Assembly (NCBI RefSeq): GCF_014850955.1 | Contig: NZ_JACXSS010000001.1 | Coordinates: forward strand, 3,224,001-3,288,000 | DNA: 64,000 nt | From: Methylomonas albis | Lineage (GTDB): Bacteria > Pseudomonadota > Gammaproteobacteria > Methylococcales > Methylomonadaceae | Direction: 5' to 3' | In this document: positions 51,714-61,521 of the stretch, piece after piece | How the letters are laid out: each line of letters opens with the position of its first letter | Position numbering within the stretch: position 1 is the stretch's first letter | Program-made: the position numbers and the translations under genes | The notes under the pieces: model-generated | What the model was told of the DNA's origin: nothing | Seen by the model: the letters and a program-made list of their open reading frames with translations, nothing else | Databases searched by the model: none

Positions 51714-53531
51714 CTAAAACGGAATTCTCGCTCCCAACTCAATAGTATGGTCGGTAATATAGGCCTGCCCCAAGCGGTATTCGTATCGCAAAAAGCCCGC
51801 CCGACCTTCCGGCAAACTCAACGCCAACGATGTACCGATATTGAAATAGTCACGATCCGGCGTGTCGGTTTTTACGCTGAAACGACCGGTGCCGGCCGCC
51901 GCTTGACTAAAGCGCGCCTGGATCAAACGGCTTTCGTCCAGGTATTGATGCACCCATTCGAAGCGCACGCCGGGCGACAATACTCCCCAAGAAGTACTAA
52001 TCGCATTACTGGCTTGACCACCGATAGTCGATGTCGCTGAATCGATAGACTGACCGGCAAACTCCATCGCTAAGCCGCCGCCACCGCTTTCCCGATAGCT
52101 ATCGACTTTGGTTTTGCTGTAATCCAGTCTTAGATACGGATTGATCACAAAACTTTGTAGCGCAAAATCTTTACCAAAGCCCAAACTAAACCCGTATTGG
52201 TCGCCATGGGCGGCACTCGTGGCCGTGTTGTCGAAACCGGTGTATTGGATGCGCCGATTGATGTCGAAGGAATGCAGCGCATAGCTCATTATCCAGTCGA
52301 TATAAAATGATTGCGGCAAGAAATAACTGCCATAAGAAGAAAATTCGAAGGCGTCGGCCGACATGCTGCCGCTATTGAGATTGTAATTGGTATCGGTGGA
52401 GCCATAACCGAAAGCCGCTCCCAACACCAACTCGTCCATAACGCTGTAATCAAGACCGAAAGTAACGGCCTTTCTATCGGCTTTAAACCCCCGTTCGCTA
52501 CCGGTATTGGCTTTTTCGCCGACATTGAATTGACCTTTCAGAAAGAAACCCAACGGACTATCCCGGAATAGCTGGTCGTTTGGATCATCGCCTGCTGCGC
52601 CGCCGCGTGCCGGACCCAATGCCGTCATCAAAGCCTTGCCGACCGGTATGGTTTCACCATTGATATTGATGGTGGAATAGCCGAGCAACGACGAGCTTTG
52701 CTGTTGGGAGTTGCGCAGATTAACGATACGGCCATGAATCACGGAAAATTGCTTAAAGCCAAAATCCACGGCCGCCGAGCCTTGCGCGGCAACCGCATCG
52801 GGAATCACCGCGTTCAAGTCGGCGTTGTTTATTTCGTTGCATCGGTTCAATAAATCGCCGCTCGCTCCGGAGCAAGCACTGGTTAAACCTTCGTAAATTG
52901 ATTGCTGATTGGGAGTAAAGGTCGGATCGGCAGTTAAGTTGGGTGTCGAGGGTGTCGAGGTTGTCGGCGTTGTGGGTGTCGTTTGCGTGGTGGAGGCAGA
53001 AGCAACGTCATTGTCCACTATCGTGACGACCGCTTGAGCCCCGGCGCCAGGGACGGCTCCCGGTAAACACAATTCGGAGGAGTTTTGAATCGACAAATTT
53101 ATCGTTTCGGCACTTTCGACCAGTGTATCGTCGATAATATTGATAACTACCGATTGCGTTTGAGAGCTACCATTCTGGACGTCAAATGTGACTCGCCCGC
53201 CGGATAGGTTGTAGTCACTCCCGGAGCTGGCACTACCGCCGCTAGCAACCACATCCCCTTCGATAATACAGCTGCCGCCATAACCACTATTCATTTCAAC
53301 AATCACCTGCAAGTTACCACCGGCTTCGTTCACACTATACGTGCTCGGAATGAATGCTAAAGTCGACGCATCTACCGCAAACGGCTTAAGCGACAGAACA
53401 GCCGCCGCCGCCAGCAACACCGCCTTGGAAGTGAACACACGGTGGCGAATGATCCGGTTTGAACGTTTCGGAAATACTTCGATGCCGCAAAAACATGCCG
53501 CGTTTTCGGGATGTGTTAGAGGTAATATCAT
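51714..53531 (-). CDS. Calx-beta autotransporter
   Basis: A 605-residue surface protein. A signal-like segment (about residues 35-55) follows a 30-residue extension. A Calx-beta domain comes next (about 57-178; STYSVNEAGGNLQVIVEMN, DDTLVESAETINLSI), then a Thr/Pro linker (TTQTTPTTPTTSTPSTP), a helical part, and a C-terminal autotransporter beta-barrel (about 330-605) with GLDYSVMDELVLGAAFGYGSTD and the final ELGARIPF. Calx-beta domains bind calcium and are common in adhesins, so a role in attachment is plausible. It stands alone on the minus strand. Confidence 0.85.
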   Translation of the reverse strand: MILPLTHPENAACFCGIEVFPKRSNRIIRHRVFTSKAVLLAAAAVLSLKPFAVDASTLAFIPSTYSVNEAGGNLQVIVEMNSGYGGSCIIEGDVVASGGSASSGSDYNLSGGRVTFDVQNGSSQTQSVVINIIDDTLVESAETINLSIQNSSELCLPGAVPGAGAQAVVTIVDNDVASASTTQTTPTTPTTSTPSTPNLTADPTFTPNQQSIYEGLTSACSGASGDLLNRCNEINNADLNAVIPDAVAAQGSAAVDFGFKQFSVIHGRIVNLRNSQQQSSSLLGYSTININGETIPVGKALMTALGPARGGAAGDDPNDQLFRDSPLGFFLKGQFNVGEKANTGSERGFKADRKAVTFGLDYSVMDELVLGAAFGYGSTDTNYNLNSGSMSADAFEFSSYGSYFLPQSFYIDWIMSYALHSFDINRRIQYTGFDNTATSAAHGDQYGFSLGFGKDFALQSFVINPYLRLDYSKTKVDSYRESGGGGLAMEFAGQSIDSATSTIGGQASNAISTSWGVLSPGVRFEWVHQYLDESRLIQARFSQAAAGTGRFSVKTDTPDRDYFNIGTSLALSLPEGRAGFLRYEYRLGQAYITDHTIELGARIPF

Positions 53532-53780
53532 AAAAATCGCCCGAGTTAATACTGCGTAATTTAAGACTAAAGCTCAGTTTCGCAAATTATGCCAGCTAAT
53601 ACCGTTTGTGAGTCAATGTCAACTTAAATGACATCCCCCGAATTCCGTAACAAATTGCCCGGCATTTACTAATGCCACGCACAATACGCCGGTAATTAGA
53701 AAAATAATCACTCGGATAAAATGTATTAATCTAAGCCATCAAATACTATATCCAACAATTTATACTTAAAATCCGCAACT

Positions 53781-54995
53781 ATGAGTAGAGCCCTGTATTG
53801 CTGGGAATTGGGTGCCGGCTATGGTCATACCGCCGCATTCCTGCCAGTTGCCCGACAGCTGAAATCACTCGGGCACGATGTAATATTCGCGCTCAGAGAT
53901 TTGGAATACGCCGAAACCTTGTTGGCTAAAGATCGCTTTTGTTATCTGCAGGCACCGATACGCTGGCCGGATGGTCGGCCGTTACCGCCGGCTTCCAGCT
54001 ATTCCGGAATCCTTCTGAACTCCGGGTTTCACGATGCAACCAATTTATATACCAGAGCAAAAGCCTGGCAGTCTTTATATGCGCATTTGCAGCCAGACAT
54101 GCTGATATTAGATCATGCACCGATAGCATTGCTCGCGGCTCGGAGACTGAACATTCCACGAGCCGGATTCGGCAGCGGTTTTCTCTCGCCGCCGCGCCTC
54201 AGCCCCATGCCCAATATCCGTCCCTGGTTGCGAGTCGCAGACAAAGTGTTGACCGATACTGAAAACCAGGTGCTGAACGCAGCTAACTCGGCATTAGAAC
54301 GTATGAATGCGCCGCCGCTACGGATTTTGGCAGATTTATTCGACCTTGATGAAGACTTTCTTTGCACGTTTCCGGAGCTGGACCATTATCGGCAATGGCG
54401 CACCGCAAACTATCGGGGACCGACTATTTTGCAGACAGACGGCATGGCGCCGGTTTGGCCAAGCGTCGGAGCCGAAAAAATATTCGCATATTTACGCCCT
54501 GAATATTCCGGCCTGGAGATATTGCTAAAACAATTGCGCGCGTCGCCTTGGTCGATATTGGTGCATGTACCCGGAACAACGCCCGCTTTTATAGCAAAAA
54601 ATAGTAGCGCCAACTTGCACATCACCCCACACCCGGTCATCATCTCGGCAACCGCCGAACAATGCGATCTGGCCATTTGCCATGGCGGCGTTGCGACACT
54701 ATCGGCGTTTTTGTTGGCCGGCAAACCCATGCTGGTATTGCCATTTCATCTCGAACAACTAATCAGCGCCCAGAACATCGCGACACTCGGCGTCGGCACT
54801 TACGTCAGCGCGGAAAGCAAAAACCCCAACTACAAAGCGCCAATGGCCGAACTATTGCGCAATTCGAAATACGCACTGGCCGCCCGGAAATTTTCGAAAA
54901 AATACGCAGGGTTCGCTCCCGCACAACAAGCTATCGACATCGCCGAGCGTTGCCATACACTAATGCAAAGCCCTTACATCAAAGGCAGCAGCTGA
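53781..54995 (+). CDS. UGT-type glycosyltransferase
   Basis: A 404-residue GT1-like glycosyltransferase. The N-terminal half has LGAGYGHTAAFLPVARQLKSLGHDVIFA, the acceptor-side start of the MGT/UGT family. The C-terminal half has CDLAICHGGVATLSAFLLAGKPMLVLPFHLEQLISAQNIATLGVGTYV (landmarks), with the HGG loop that contacts the sugar nucleotide phosphate. No signal peptide. The acceptor is unknown; relatives act on lipids, antibiotics or carotenoids. Its last 22 bases overlap the converging gene at 54974. Confidence 0.88.
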   Translation: MSRALYCWELGAGYGHTAAFLPVARQLKSLGHDVIFALRDLEYAETLLAKDRFCYLQAPIRWPDGRPLPPASSYSGILLNSGFHDATNLYTRAKAWQSLYAHLQPDMLILDHAPIALLAARRLNIPRAGFGSGFLSPPRLSPMPNIRPWLRVADKVLTDTENQVLNAANSALERMNAPPLRILADLFDLDEDFLCTFPELDHYRQWRTANYRGPTILQTDGMAPVWPSVGAEKIFAYLRPEYSGLEILLKQLRASPWSILVHVPGTTPAFIAKNSSANLHITPHPVIISATAEQCDLAICHGGVATLSAFLLAGKPMLVLPFHLEQLISAQNIATLGVGTYVSAESKNPNYKAPMAELLRNSKYALAARKFSKKYAGFAPAQQAIDIAERCHTLMQSPYIKGSS

Positions 54996-55738
54996 TCGAG
55001 AATTTTCCCGTTTGTTGCAAACACCTGCTTCGGAAACACGCCTGGATTACCTTTAAAATCGGTAATCGTTGCGCCCGCTTCTTTGGCTATCAACACGCCC
55101 GCGGCAATGTCATAAAGATTCAGCTCCTGTTCCCAAAAGGCATCGACCTGACCATCGGCAACGGTGCATAAATCCAGAGCAGCGGAACCCAAGCGCCGTT
55201 GACCGGTAGTGGCCTGGGCGATGCGATTGAAACGAGGTAGGTTATTGTCTTCCAAATACTGACGCAGACAGGCAAATCCAGTAGACACCATGCTGCTGGC
55301 CAGATTGGTTTCGTCCGACACCCGGATAGGTTTGCCGTTTTTCCAGGCACCCTTGCCTTTTTCCGCACAGTAATAATCGTCCAACGCCGGGCCGTAAACC
55401 GCGCCCATCATCAATTCCCCGTCGATTTCCAAAGCCACGCTGATCCCCCAGAAATATTGGCCTTTGGAAAACGAGTGAGTGCCGTCGATAGGATCGACGA
55501 TCCAGCGGCTGGTTTGGTTAGCGGATTGTCCGCTTTCCTCGCCCCAGAAACCGTATTCCGGACATTGCTCGCCGAGAGCCTGTTGCAAATAATTTTCCAC
55601 GTCAACATCGGCATCAGTGACCAGATCGCGAGCACTTTTTTTGTTGATCGCTAGCGCGCCTAAATCGTTGAAATAGTGCATCGCCACATCGCCAGCGGCG
55701 CGGACGATGATTTCCAAAGTTTCGAGAGTAATGGGCAT
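54974..55738 (-). CDS. Inositol-monophosphatase family protein
   Basis: A 254-residue phosphatase with metal-binding motifs GEES (YGFWGEESG), VDPIDGTHSF (near residue 85) and a late NLYDIAAG, in place of the usual WDxAAG. The family includes SuhB-like inositol monophosphatases, CysQ and histidinol phosphatases. The FSKGQYFWGISVALEIDGELMMGAVYGPALDD stretch is regular for SuhB-like types. The exact substrate cannot be told. It ends by overlapping the glycosyltransferase gene tail-to-tail. Confidence 0.88.
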   Translation of the reverse strand: MPITLETLEIIVRAAGDVAMHYFNDLGALAINKKSARDLVTDADVDVENYLQQALGEQCPEYGFWGEESGQSANQTSRWIVDPIDGTHSFSKGQYFWGISVALEIDGELMMGAVYGPALDDYYCAEKGKGAWKNGKPIRVSDETNLASSMVSTGFACLRQYLEDNNLPRFNRIAQATTGQRRLGSAALDLCTVADGQVDAFWEQELNLYDIAAGVLIAKEAGATITDFKGNPGVFPKQVFATNGKILDQLLPLM

Positions 55739-55817
55739 GATTTTCCTGGTTTTGTAGAGAGGCGGGCAGCATGGCTACCCGCCCTGCTCGCCAAGCCTAA
55801 ATTTTAAACGCTAAAGT

Positions 55818-57110
55818 TTACAGATTGTGGTAACCGGTCTCTTCATGCAACACAATATCCAGACCTTGTTGTTCCTCGTCTTCGCTGACGCGCAAACCGA
55901 TGAATAGGTCGATTAATTTCAACAAGACATAGCTGAAAAAAGCGCTCCAGGCGACGGTCACCAGTACTGCCAGCGCTTGCACACCGACTTGCTCGGCGAT
56001 AGTAACGCCGTTTAAACCCAAGCCTCCAAAGCTTTCAGCCGCAAACACGCCGGTTAAAATTGAACCGACGCAGCCGCCGACCCCGTGCACCGGGAACACG
56101 TCCAACGAATCGTCGATTTTTAAACGGCGTTTGACGAACTGCGTGGCATAAAAACACACGATGCCGGCCACGATACCAATAATCAAACCACCAATCGGCC
56201 CGACAAAACCGGAGGCCGGTGTGATGGTACCCAATCCGGCTACCATCCCGGTCACGATACCCAATACGCTGGGCTTGTTGAAACGTAGCCATTCGATCGT
56301 CATCCAGGTCAACGCGCCAGCGGCCGCGGCGATATGAGTCACCGCAATCGCCATACCGGCACTACCATCGGCTTTTAAGGCGCTACCGCCATTAAAACCG
56401 AACCAGCCGAACCAGAGCATCCCGGCACCAGTTACCACCATGGTCATATTGTGCGGCGGCATCGCTACGGTTGGAAAACCTTTACGACGCCCCAAAACTA
56501 ATGCCGCCACCAAGGAAGCCACCCCGGCATTGACGTGAATCACAATCCCGCCGGCGAAATCCTTGGCACCCAAAGCCGCCAGCCAACCGTTACCCCAGAT
56601 CCAGTGGCAAATCGGCATATACACCACGATCAGCCAAAGCCCGCTAAACCAGAGCATCGCCGAAAATTTCATGCGCTCGGCAAAGGCGCCGACGATCAAC
56701 GCCGGGGTTATGATTGCAAACGTCATTTGGAACATGAAAAACACGGTTTCCGGAATATCGCCGATCAAGTTTTGGGTACTCATGTCCGGCAAAAAAATCT
56801 TACTGCCGCCGCCCAGGAACGGCTGCCAACTACCGCCGTCGGCAAATACGAAGCTGTAGACGCCGGCCAGCCATAATATCGATACCACACAGGTAATCGC
56901 AAAACATTGCATCAATACTGACAACACGTTCTTACTTCTGACCAAGCCGCCGTAGAACAGCGACAGCCCCGGAATCGTCATGAATAAAACCAATGCGGTG
57001 GAGGTTAAAACCCAGGCCGTATTGGCTTGGTTAATGCCGTCAGCCCAAGCCTGGTCCGGCAATATCATGCTGAATACAATCAGCAGCAGCGCTCTTGTTA
57101 TTGTTGTCAT
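55818..57110 (-). CDS. amtB: Ammonium transporter, second copy
   Basis: A 430-residue Amt protein with about eleven membrane helices. Pore features are MTIPGLSLFYGGLVRSKNVLSVLMQ, GGIVIHVNAGVASLVAALVLGRRKG with the first pore histidine, and DDSLDVFPVHGVGGCVGSILTG with the second. There is an N-terminal hydrophobic segment that may be a cleaved signal. It lies 132 bases after glnK2 on the same strand with a strong hairpin between, so it may have lower or separate expression. It imports ammonium and is expected to be blocked by GlnK. Confidence 0.94.
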   Translation of the reverse strand: MTTITRALLLIVFSMILPDQAWADGINQANTAWVLTSTALVLFMTIPGLSLFYGGLVRSKNVLSVLMQCFAITCVVSILWLAGVYSFVFADGGSWQPFLGGGSKIFLPDMSTQNLIGDIPETVFFMFQMTFAIITPALIVGAFAERMKFSAMLWFSGLWLIVVYMPICHWIWGNGWLAALGAKDFAGGIVIHVNAGVASLVAALVLGRRKGFPTVAMPPHNMTMVVTGAGMLWFGWFGFNGGSALKADGSAGMAIAVTHIAAAAGALTWMTIEWLRFNKPSVLGIVTGMVAGLGTITPASGFVGPIGGLIIGIVAGIVCFYATQFVKRRLKIDDSLDVFPVHGVGGCVGSILTGVFAAESFGGLGLNGVTIAEQVGVQALAVLVTVAWSAFFSYVLLKLIDLFIGLRVSEDEEQQGLDIVLHEETGYHNL

Positions 57111-57168
57111 GGTGTATCACGAGATGATGGTGTGTTGTGTTTATTAAGCAGGCTATAAACGACAAAAT

Positions 57169-57202
57169 CGCCCTGGTCTGCGAAAACGCGCAGACCAGGG
57201 CG
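57169..57202. terminator. Strong hairpin between glnK2 and amtB2
   Basis: CGCCCTGGTCTGCG (57169-57182) and CGCAGACCAGGGCG (57189-57202) form a perfect 14-bp stem, followed by ATTTTT on the plus strand and ATTTTG on the minus strand. It should reduce read-through from glnK2 into amtB2. Confidence 0.8.
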
Positions 57203-57242
57203 ATTTTTGATGTTCTACTGCTTTTTATTTTTTTTTGAAGAC

Positions 57243-57602
<360 letters not shown>

Positions 57603-57677
57603 TTAAAAAGCTGTTTCGTCACTGTTGCCGCCAATGATAAATAATTCCGATAGAACCTACAATTTACGCGGGCAAAA

Positions 57678-57692
57678 GCACCAAAGTAGTGC
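57678..57692 (-). promoter_or_regulatory. NtrC-type site upstream of glnK2
   Basis: On the minus strand the sequence reads GCACTACTTTGGTGC, a near-exact match to the NtrC enhancer pattern (GCACTA, three bases, TGGTGC). It lies about 100 bases upstream of the glnK2 start. A clear sigma-54 promoter between them was not found. Confidence 0.65.
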
Positions 57693-57706
57693 CTCATGAT
57701 AACAAA

Positions 57707-57734
57707 AACGGGCAGCCATCGCCGACCACCCGTT
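57707..57734 (-). terminator. Terminator-like hairpin after amtB1
   Basis: On the minus strand AACGGG and CCCGTT bracket a 16-base loop that can pair further, and are followed by TTTG. It lies 29 bases after the amtB1 stop. Confidence 0.55.
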
Positions 57735-57762
57735 CTTTTGGCGTTATCCGCAGCTTTCAAGC

Positions 57763-59166
57763 CTAAACATGATAAGCGGTTTCGCCGTGTTCGGTAACAT
57801 CCAGACCTTCACGTTCGGTCGCTTCGCTGACCCGCAGACCCACAGCCACATCGGCGATTTTGAACGCTACAAAGGACACCACACCGGACCAGACGATAGC
57901 GATACCTACACCCCAGGCTTGACTGGTAATTTGCGTCAACATGCTGTAATCAGGCAAGGTAGCGTTGGTTACATAATCCCATACACCGGTGCCACCCAAG
58001 TCGGGGCTGGCAACGATAGCGGTACCCAAGGCACCTAGAATACCGCCGACTCCGTGCACGCCAAACGCATCCAGCGAATCGTCGTAGTTGAGTGCATGTT
58101 TTAGAAACGTTACAGACCAGAAGCAAACCGCTCCCACCGCCAAGCCCAAACCAATAGCACCCATCGGGCCTGACCAGCCGCAAGCCGGCGTGATAGCCAC
58201 TAAGCCGGCAACCGCACCGGAGGTAGCGCCCAACATACTAGGTTTACCGCGCACCGCCCATTCCGCCCCCATCCAGGCCAGCGTTGCTGCCGCAGCCGCT
58301 AGTAACGTATTTACGAAAACCAATGCCGCCAGACCGTTCGCTTCCAGGTTAGAGCCTGCGTTAAAGCCAAACCAGCCTATCCACAACAAGGACGCGCCTA
58401 TCATATTCATCGTCACGCTGTGTGGAGCGATGAACTCTTTACCATAGCCAATACGTTTGCCTATCATCAAGCAACCGACCAAGCCTGCGATACCGGCGTT
58501 GATATGCACCACGGTGCCGCCCGCGAAATCCAGCGCGCCTTTTTGGAATAAAAAGCCCGCAGTCGCACCGGCAGTTTCAGCAGCAGCGGCATCGGTATAC
58601 GCATCAGGACCTGCCCAATACCAAACCATATGCGCCATCGGCAAATAGCAAAAGCTAAACCAAATCACGGTGAACAACAACACGGCGGAAAACTTAACCC
58701 GCTCGGCAAATGCGCCGATGATCAATGCCGGTGTAATGGCGGAGAAAGTCAACTGAAACGCTACGTAAATGTATTCAGGCACATAAACACCTTTACTAAA
58801 CGTTGCAGCCATAGAATCCGGAGTAATTCCTTTTAGAAATGTCTTACTGAGACCACCGAAGAATGCATTGCCTTCGGTGAAGGCAACGCTGTAGCCAAAT
58901 ACGGCCCACATGATCGCCGTCAAGGAAAAGATGACAAAAACTTGCATCAGGATAGACAGCATATTTTTGGCTCTTACCATGCCGCCATAGAACAAAGCTA
59001 AGCCGGGTATGACCATTAAGGCTACCAATACGGTGGCTACAATCATCCAAGCGGTGTCGCCTTTATTCACAGTGGCTTGCACAGCCGGTGCAGCAACCTC
59101 TTCCGCAAACGCCATGCCCGAGAGTCCAAACAGCGCGAATAGCGCCATGCCTGTTAAATATTTCAT
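57763..59166 (-). CDS. amtB: Ammonium transporter, first copy
   Basis: A 467-residue Amt protein with a cleavable signal peptide (MKYLTGMALFALFGLSGMAFA). It has VIPGLALFYGGMVRAKNMLSILMQ, GGTVVHINAGIAGLVGCLMIGKRIG with the first pore histidine, and DDSLDAFGVHGVGGILGALGT with the second. The ATG at 59166 is preferred over the longer frame as GGGGA lies before it. It follows glnK1 by 22 bases, the classic glnK-amtB pair. GlnK is expected to plug the channel when nitrogen is plentiful. Confidence 0.95.
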   Translation of the reverse strand: MKYLTGMALFALFGLSGMAFAEEVAAPAVQATVNKGDTAWMIVATVLVALMVIPGLALFYGGMVRAKNMLSILMQVFVIFSLTAIMWAVFGYSVAFTEGNAFFGGLSKTFLKGITPDSMAATFSKGVYVPEYIYVAFQLTFSAITPALIIGAFAERVKFSAVLLFTVIWFSFCYLPMAHMVWYWAGPDAYTDAAAAETAGATAGFLFQKGALDFAGGTVVHINAGIAGLVGCLMIGKRIGYGKEFIAPHSVTMNMIGASLLWIGWFGFNAGSNLEANGLAALVFVNTLLAAAAATLAWMGAEWAVRGKPSMLGATSGAVAGLVAITPACGWSGPMGAIGLGLAVGAVCFWSVTFLKHALNYDDSLDAFGVHGVGGILGALGTAIVASPDLGGTGVWDYVTNATLPDYSMLTQITSQAWGVGIAIVWSGVVSFVAFKIADVAVGLRVSEATEREGLDVTEHGETAYHV

Positions 59167-59188
59167 TGTTGGTTTCCCCATCTTGATA

Positions 59189-59530
<342 letters not shown>

Positions 59531-59575
59531 TCAACACCTCGTTGCTTGAGTTAATAAATTCCCGAAACAAGCAAA

Positions 59576-59590
59576 GCATGATGCATGCCA
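59576..59590 (-). promoter_or_regulatory. Sigma-54 promoter candidate for glnK1-amtB1
   Basis: On the minus strand TGGCATGCATCATGC has GG and GC separated by ten bases, the sigma-54 -24/-12 spacing, and keeps TGGCAT from the consensus TGGCAC. It lies about 50 bases before the glnK1 start. Confidence 0.65.
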
Positions 59591-59650
59591 TTATCTATCT
59601 TCATGTTTTATAACCTTTTATTAAACACATCAATTAAAAGGACAAAAGAA

Positions 59651-59669
59651 TCGCACCTAAATGGTGCGA
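59651..59669. promoter_or_regulatory. NtrC enhancer between glnK1 and the porin gene
   Basis: TCGCACCTAAATGGTGCGA is a perfect inverted repeat of TCGCACC and GGTGCGA with a five-base spacer, matching the NtrC pattern GCACC-N5-GGTGC. A further half-like TTGCACC lies at 59681. It can serve genes on both sides. Confidence 0.75.
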
Positions 59670-59780
59670 CACTCTTTGGATTGCACCATTGCAATTCAAG
59701 CCCTCTTTACACGCCTTGAAATACTGGCTTTCTCAATTTCCACAGAAGCAATTAGGGTCTTGTCGCAACATAGCAACAAC

Positions 59781-59795
59781 GCATTACACTGGTGC
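59781..59795. promoter_or_regulatory. Second NtrC-like site
   Basis: GCATTACACTGGTGC fits the NtrC pattern with one good half (TGGTGC) and one degenerate half. TTGCACC also occurs at 59809. It lies about 100 bases upstream of the sigma-54 promoter candidate on the plus strand. Otherwise the 407-base gap from 59528 to 59934 holds no credible gene. Confidence 0.5.
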
Positions 59796-59877
59796 AACAA
59801 AAACAATTTGCACCATTCCGATTCATCAACTACCCTTCATTACAAGCGTATCTTGTTGATTTTCAATAAATCAACTA

Positions 59878-59894
59878 TGGCCCGAAAAATGCTT
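59878..59894 (+). promoter_or_regulatory. Sigma-54 promoter candidate for the porin gene
   Basis: TGGCCCGAAAAATGCTT has GG (59879-59880) and GC (59891-59892) separated by ten bases, as required for sigma-54, with the start of the gene 41 bases downstream. Confidence 0.65.
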
Positions 59895-59934
59895 GATAAT
59901 ATTCAGTAGTCACTGAACCAAGGGGATAACCGAC

Positions 59935-61359
59935 ATGAGAAACAACACAACGTTAACAAAACCATACACACGCGCTTATTTAGCGGGTTTGTTGGTGATT
60001 TGCAGTACAGCCGCGAGCGCGGATAACTGGACAGAAGCATCCGGCCTGCTGGGCGCCGCGGGCATTGATCCGAATGAATCCAAATTTATGAAGGATCACA
60101 ATCTGAAATTCGGCGGCTGGCTGGAAACTAGCGTAAGTGTGAACGCGAACTCTACCCACAATGGCTTTAACGGCCCCGTGACTTTTCAAGACAGAGACTC
60201 GCAATTCCAAATGAACCAATTGAATTTCTATCTGCAAAAAGCGATTACAGTTGGGGGTGACAGCTTCGATTGGGGCGGCCGAGTTGACTTTATGTACGGT
60301 TCCGATGCCATTTTTACCCAAGCATACGGCAATCCCGCTTACAACCCGTTAACGGGAACAGCTGCACCGCGGGGCAACTGGGATTTACATTTATCAGGCG
60401 ACCAAAATTACGGCATTGCCTTGCCTAACGCTTACGCTGAATTCAACTTGCCTGTTGGCAGCGGTATTGATCTTAAAGTCGGCCATTTTTACACCCCACT
60501 AGGCTATGAAGTGGTCACATCACCCGACAACTTCATGGTCAGTAAACCGTATACCATGCAATACGGTGAGCCCTTCACTCACACGGGCGCTTACGGTACC
60601 TACAGCTTAAACAGCAATTGGAGCGTAATGGCCGGTGCAGTTACCGGCAGCGCCACTGGCGGCTGGGATGGTAATTTTGATCGCAACCTTGGAACCTGGT
60701 CATGGTTAGGCGGCGGCACCTGGACTAGTGATGACGCCGGCACCTCTTTGAATCTGACCACTACGCTAGGCCGACAAGCAGACAACAACAATAATTTATG
60801 GGGTATCTACAGCTTGGTAGGTAAACACAACTTTACCGACAAACTGCATTTCGTCATTCAACATGATCATGGCTTTGCTGAGAAAGTCATAACCGCCAAT
60901 GGCATCAATGCTGTTGCTGCGGGCATGACTACCAGTAACATTCAAAATGCTGAGTGGTACGGCATCAACTCCTACCTGATTTATGATGCCACTGATAAAT
61001 TAAGCGCTGGTGTCAGAGCGGAATGGTTTCGAGACAACAACGGCTACCGTGTTAACGGCGCTGGCCGTTGCGTCGCTGGAGTCAACACATATGGTGGTAA
61101 CGGAGCGGCTTATAACGTCACCGGCAGCTCCTGCAACGGTTGGATGAGCAGCACAGGCAATTTCAGCGCCCCGACTCCCGGAACAAATTATTACGAATTG
61201 ACTGTTGGATTAAACTACAAAGCCGCAAAATGGCTAAGTTTAAGACCTAATATGCGCTTGGATTACTCTGATCAAAAAGTATTTGGTGTTGATGCAAATG
61301 GAGTTGGAAACAATAGAACCCAATTCTTGTTCTCTGCTGATGCGGTTGTCACTTTCTAA
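59935..61359 (+). CDS. Beta-barrel outer-membrane porin, probably nitrogen-regulated
   Basis: A 474-residue outer-membrane protein of the BBP2/OmpL-like porin type. A signal peptide ends near residue 29 (STAASA). Repeated amphipathic strands include LKFGGWLETSVSVNA, FDWGGRVDFMYGSDA, IDLKVGHFYTPLGYEVVTSPDNFMVSKPYTMQYGEPFTHTGAY (landmarks) and a terminal phenylalanine (SADAVVTF). AAGGGG precedes the ATG. A sigma-54 promoter and NtrC sites upstream suggest expression under nitrogen limitation, perhaps to admit a nitrogen source, for which the next gene glnA would supply assimilation. Confidence 0.82.
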   Translation: MRNNTTLTKPYTRAYLAGLLVICSTAASADNWTEASGLLGAAGIDPNESKFMKDHNLKFGGWLETSVSVNANSTHNGFNGPVTFQDRDSQFQMNQLNFYLQKAITVGGDSFDWGGRVDFMYGSDAIFTQAYGNPAYNPLTGTAAPRGNWDLHLSGDQNYGIALPNAYAEFNLPVGSGIDLKVGHFYTPLGYEVVTSPDNFMVSKPYTMQYGEPFTHTGAYGTYSLNSNWSVMAGAVTGSATGGWDGNFDRNLGTWSWLGGGTWTSDDAGTSLNLTTTLGRQADNNNNLWGIYSLVGKHNFTDKLHFVIQHDHGFAEKVITANGINAVAAGMTTSNIQNAEWYGINSYLIYDATDKLSAGVRAEWFRDNNGYRVNGAGRCVAGVNTYGGNGAAYNVTGSSCNGWMSSTGNFSAPTPGTNYYELTVGLNYKAAKWLSLRPNMRLDYSDQKVFGVDANGVGNNRTQFLFSADAVVTF

Positions 61360-61393
61360 CCCAACACAAAAGCAAATTAGCATTTGAAATCAT

Positions 61394-61429
61394 CGAGTCT
61401 CCAAGGACCGGAAGGCCTTTGGAGACTCG
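61394..61429 (+). terminator. Terminator of the porin gene
   Basis: CGAGTCTCCAA (61394-61404) pairs with TTGGAGACTCG (61419-61429) across a short loop and is followed by GTTTGTT. It separates the porin transcript from glnA. Confidence 0.72.
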
Positions 61430-61521
61430 GTTTGTTATAGCGCTTTACGGCGTTTGATGATATTGTTACGGCCGTTTTAGCTGCTCGACCAAACAACTAT
61501 AACCTACGGAGACCCTCACTA

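Noticed and set aside
59661-59909. An 82-codon frame in the nitrogen-control region
   Set aside because: It overlaps the NtrC sites and the sigma-54 promoter of the porin gene, and has no ribosome-binding site or recognisable sequence.
61440-61521. Possible sigma-54 promoter before glnA (GGCCGTTTTAGCTGC)
   Set aside because: The GG to GC spacing is eleven or eight bases, not ten, and no NtrC site lies nearby.
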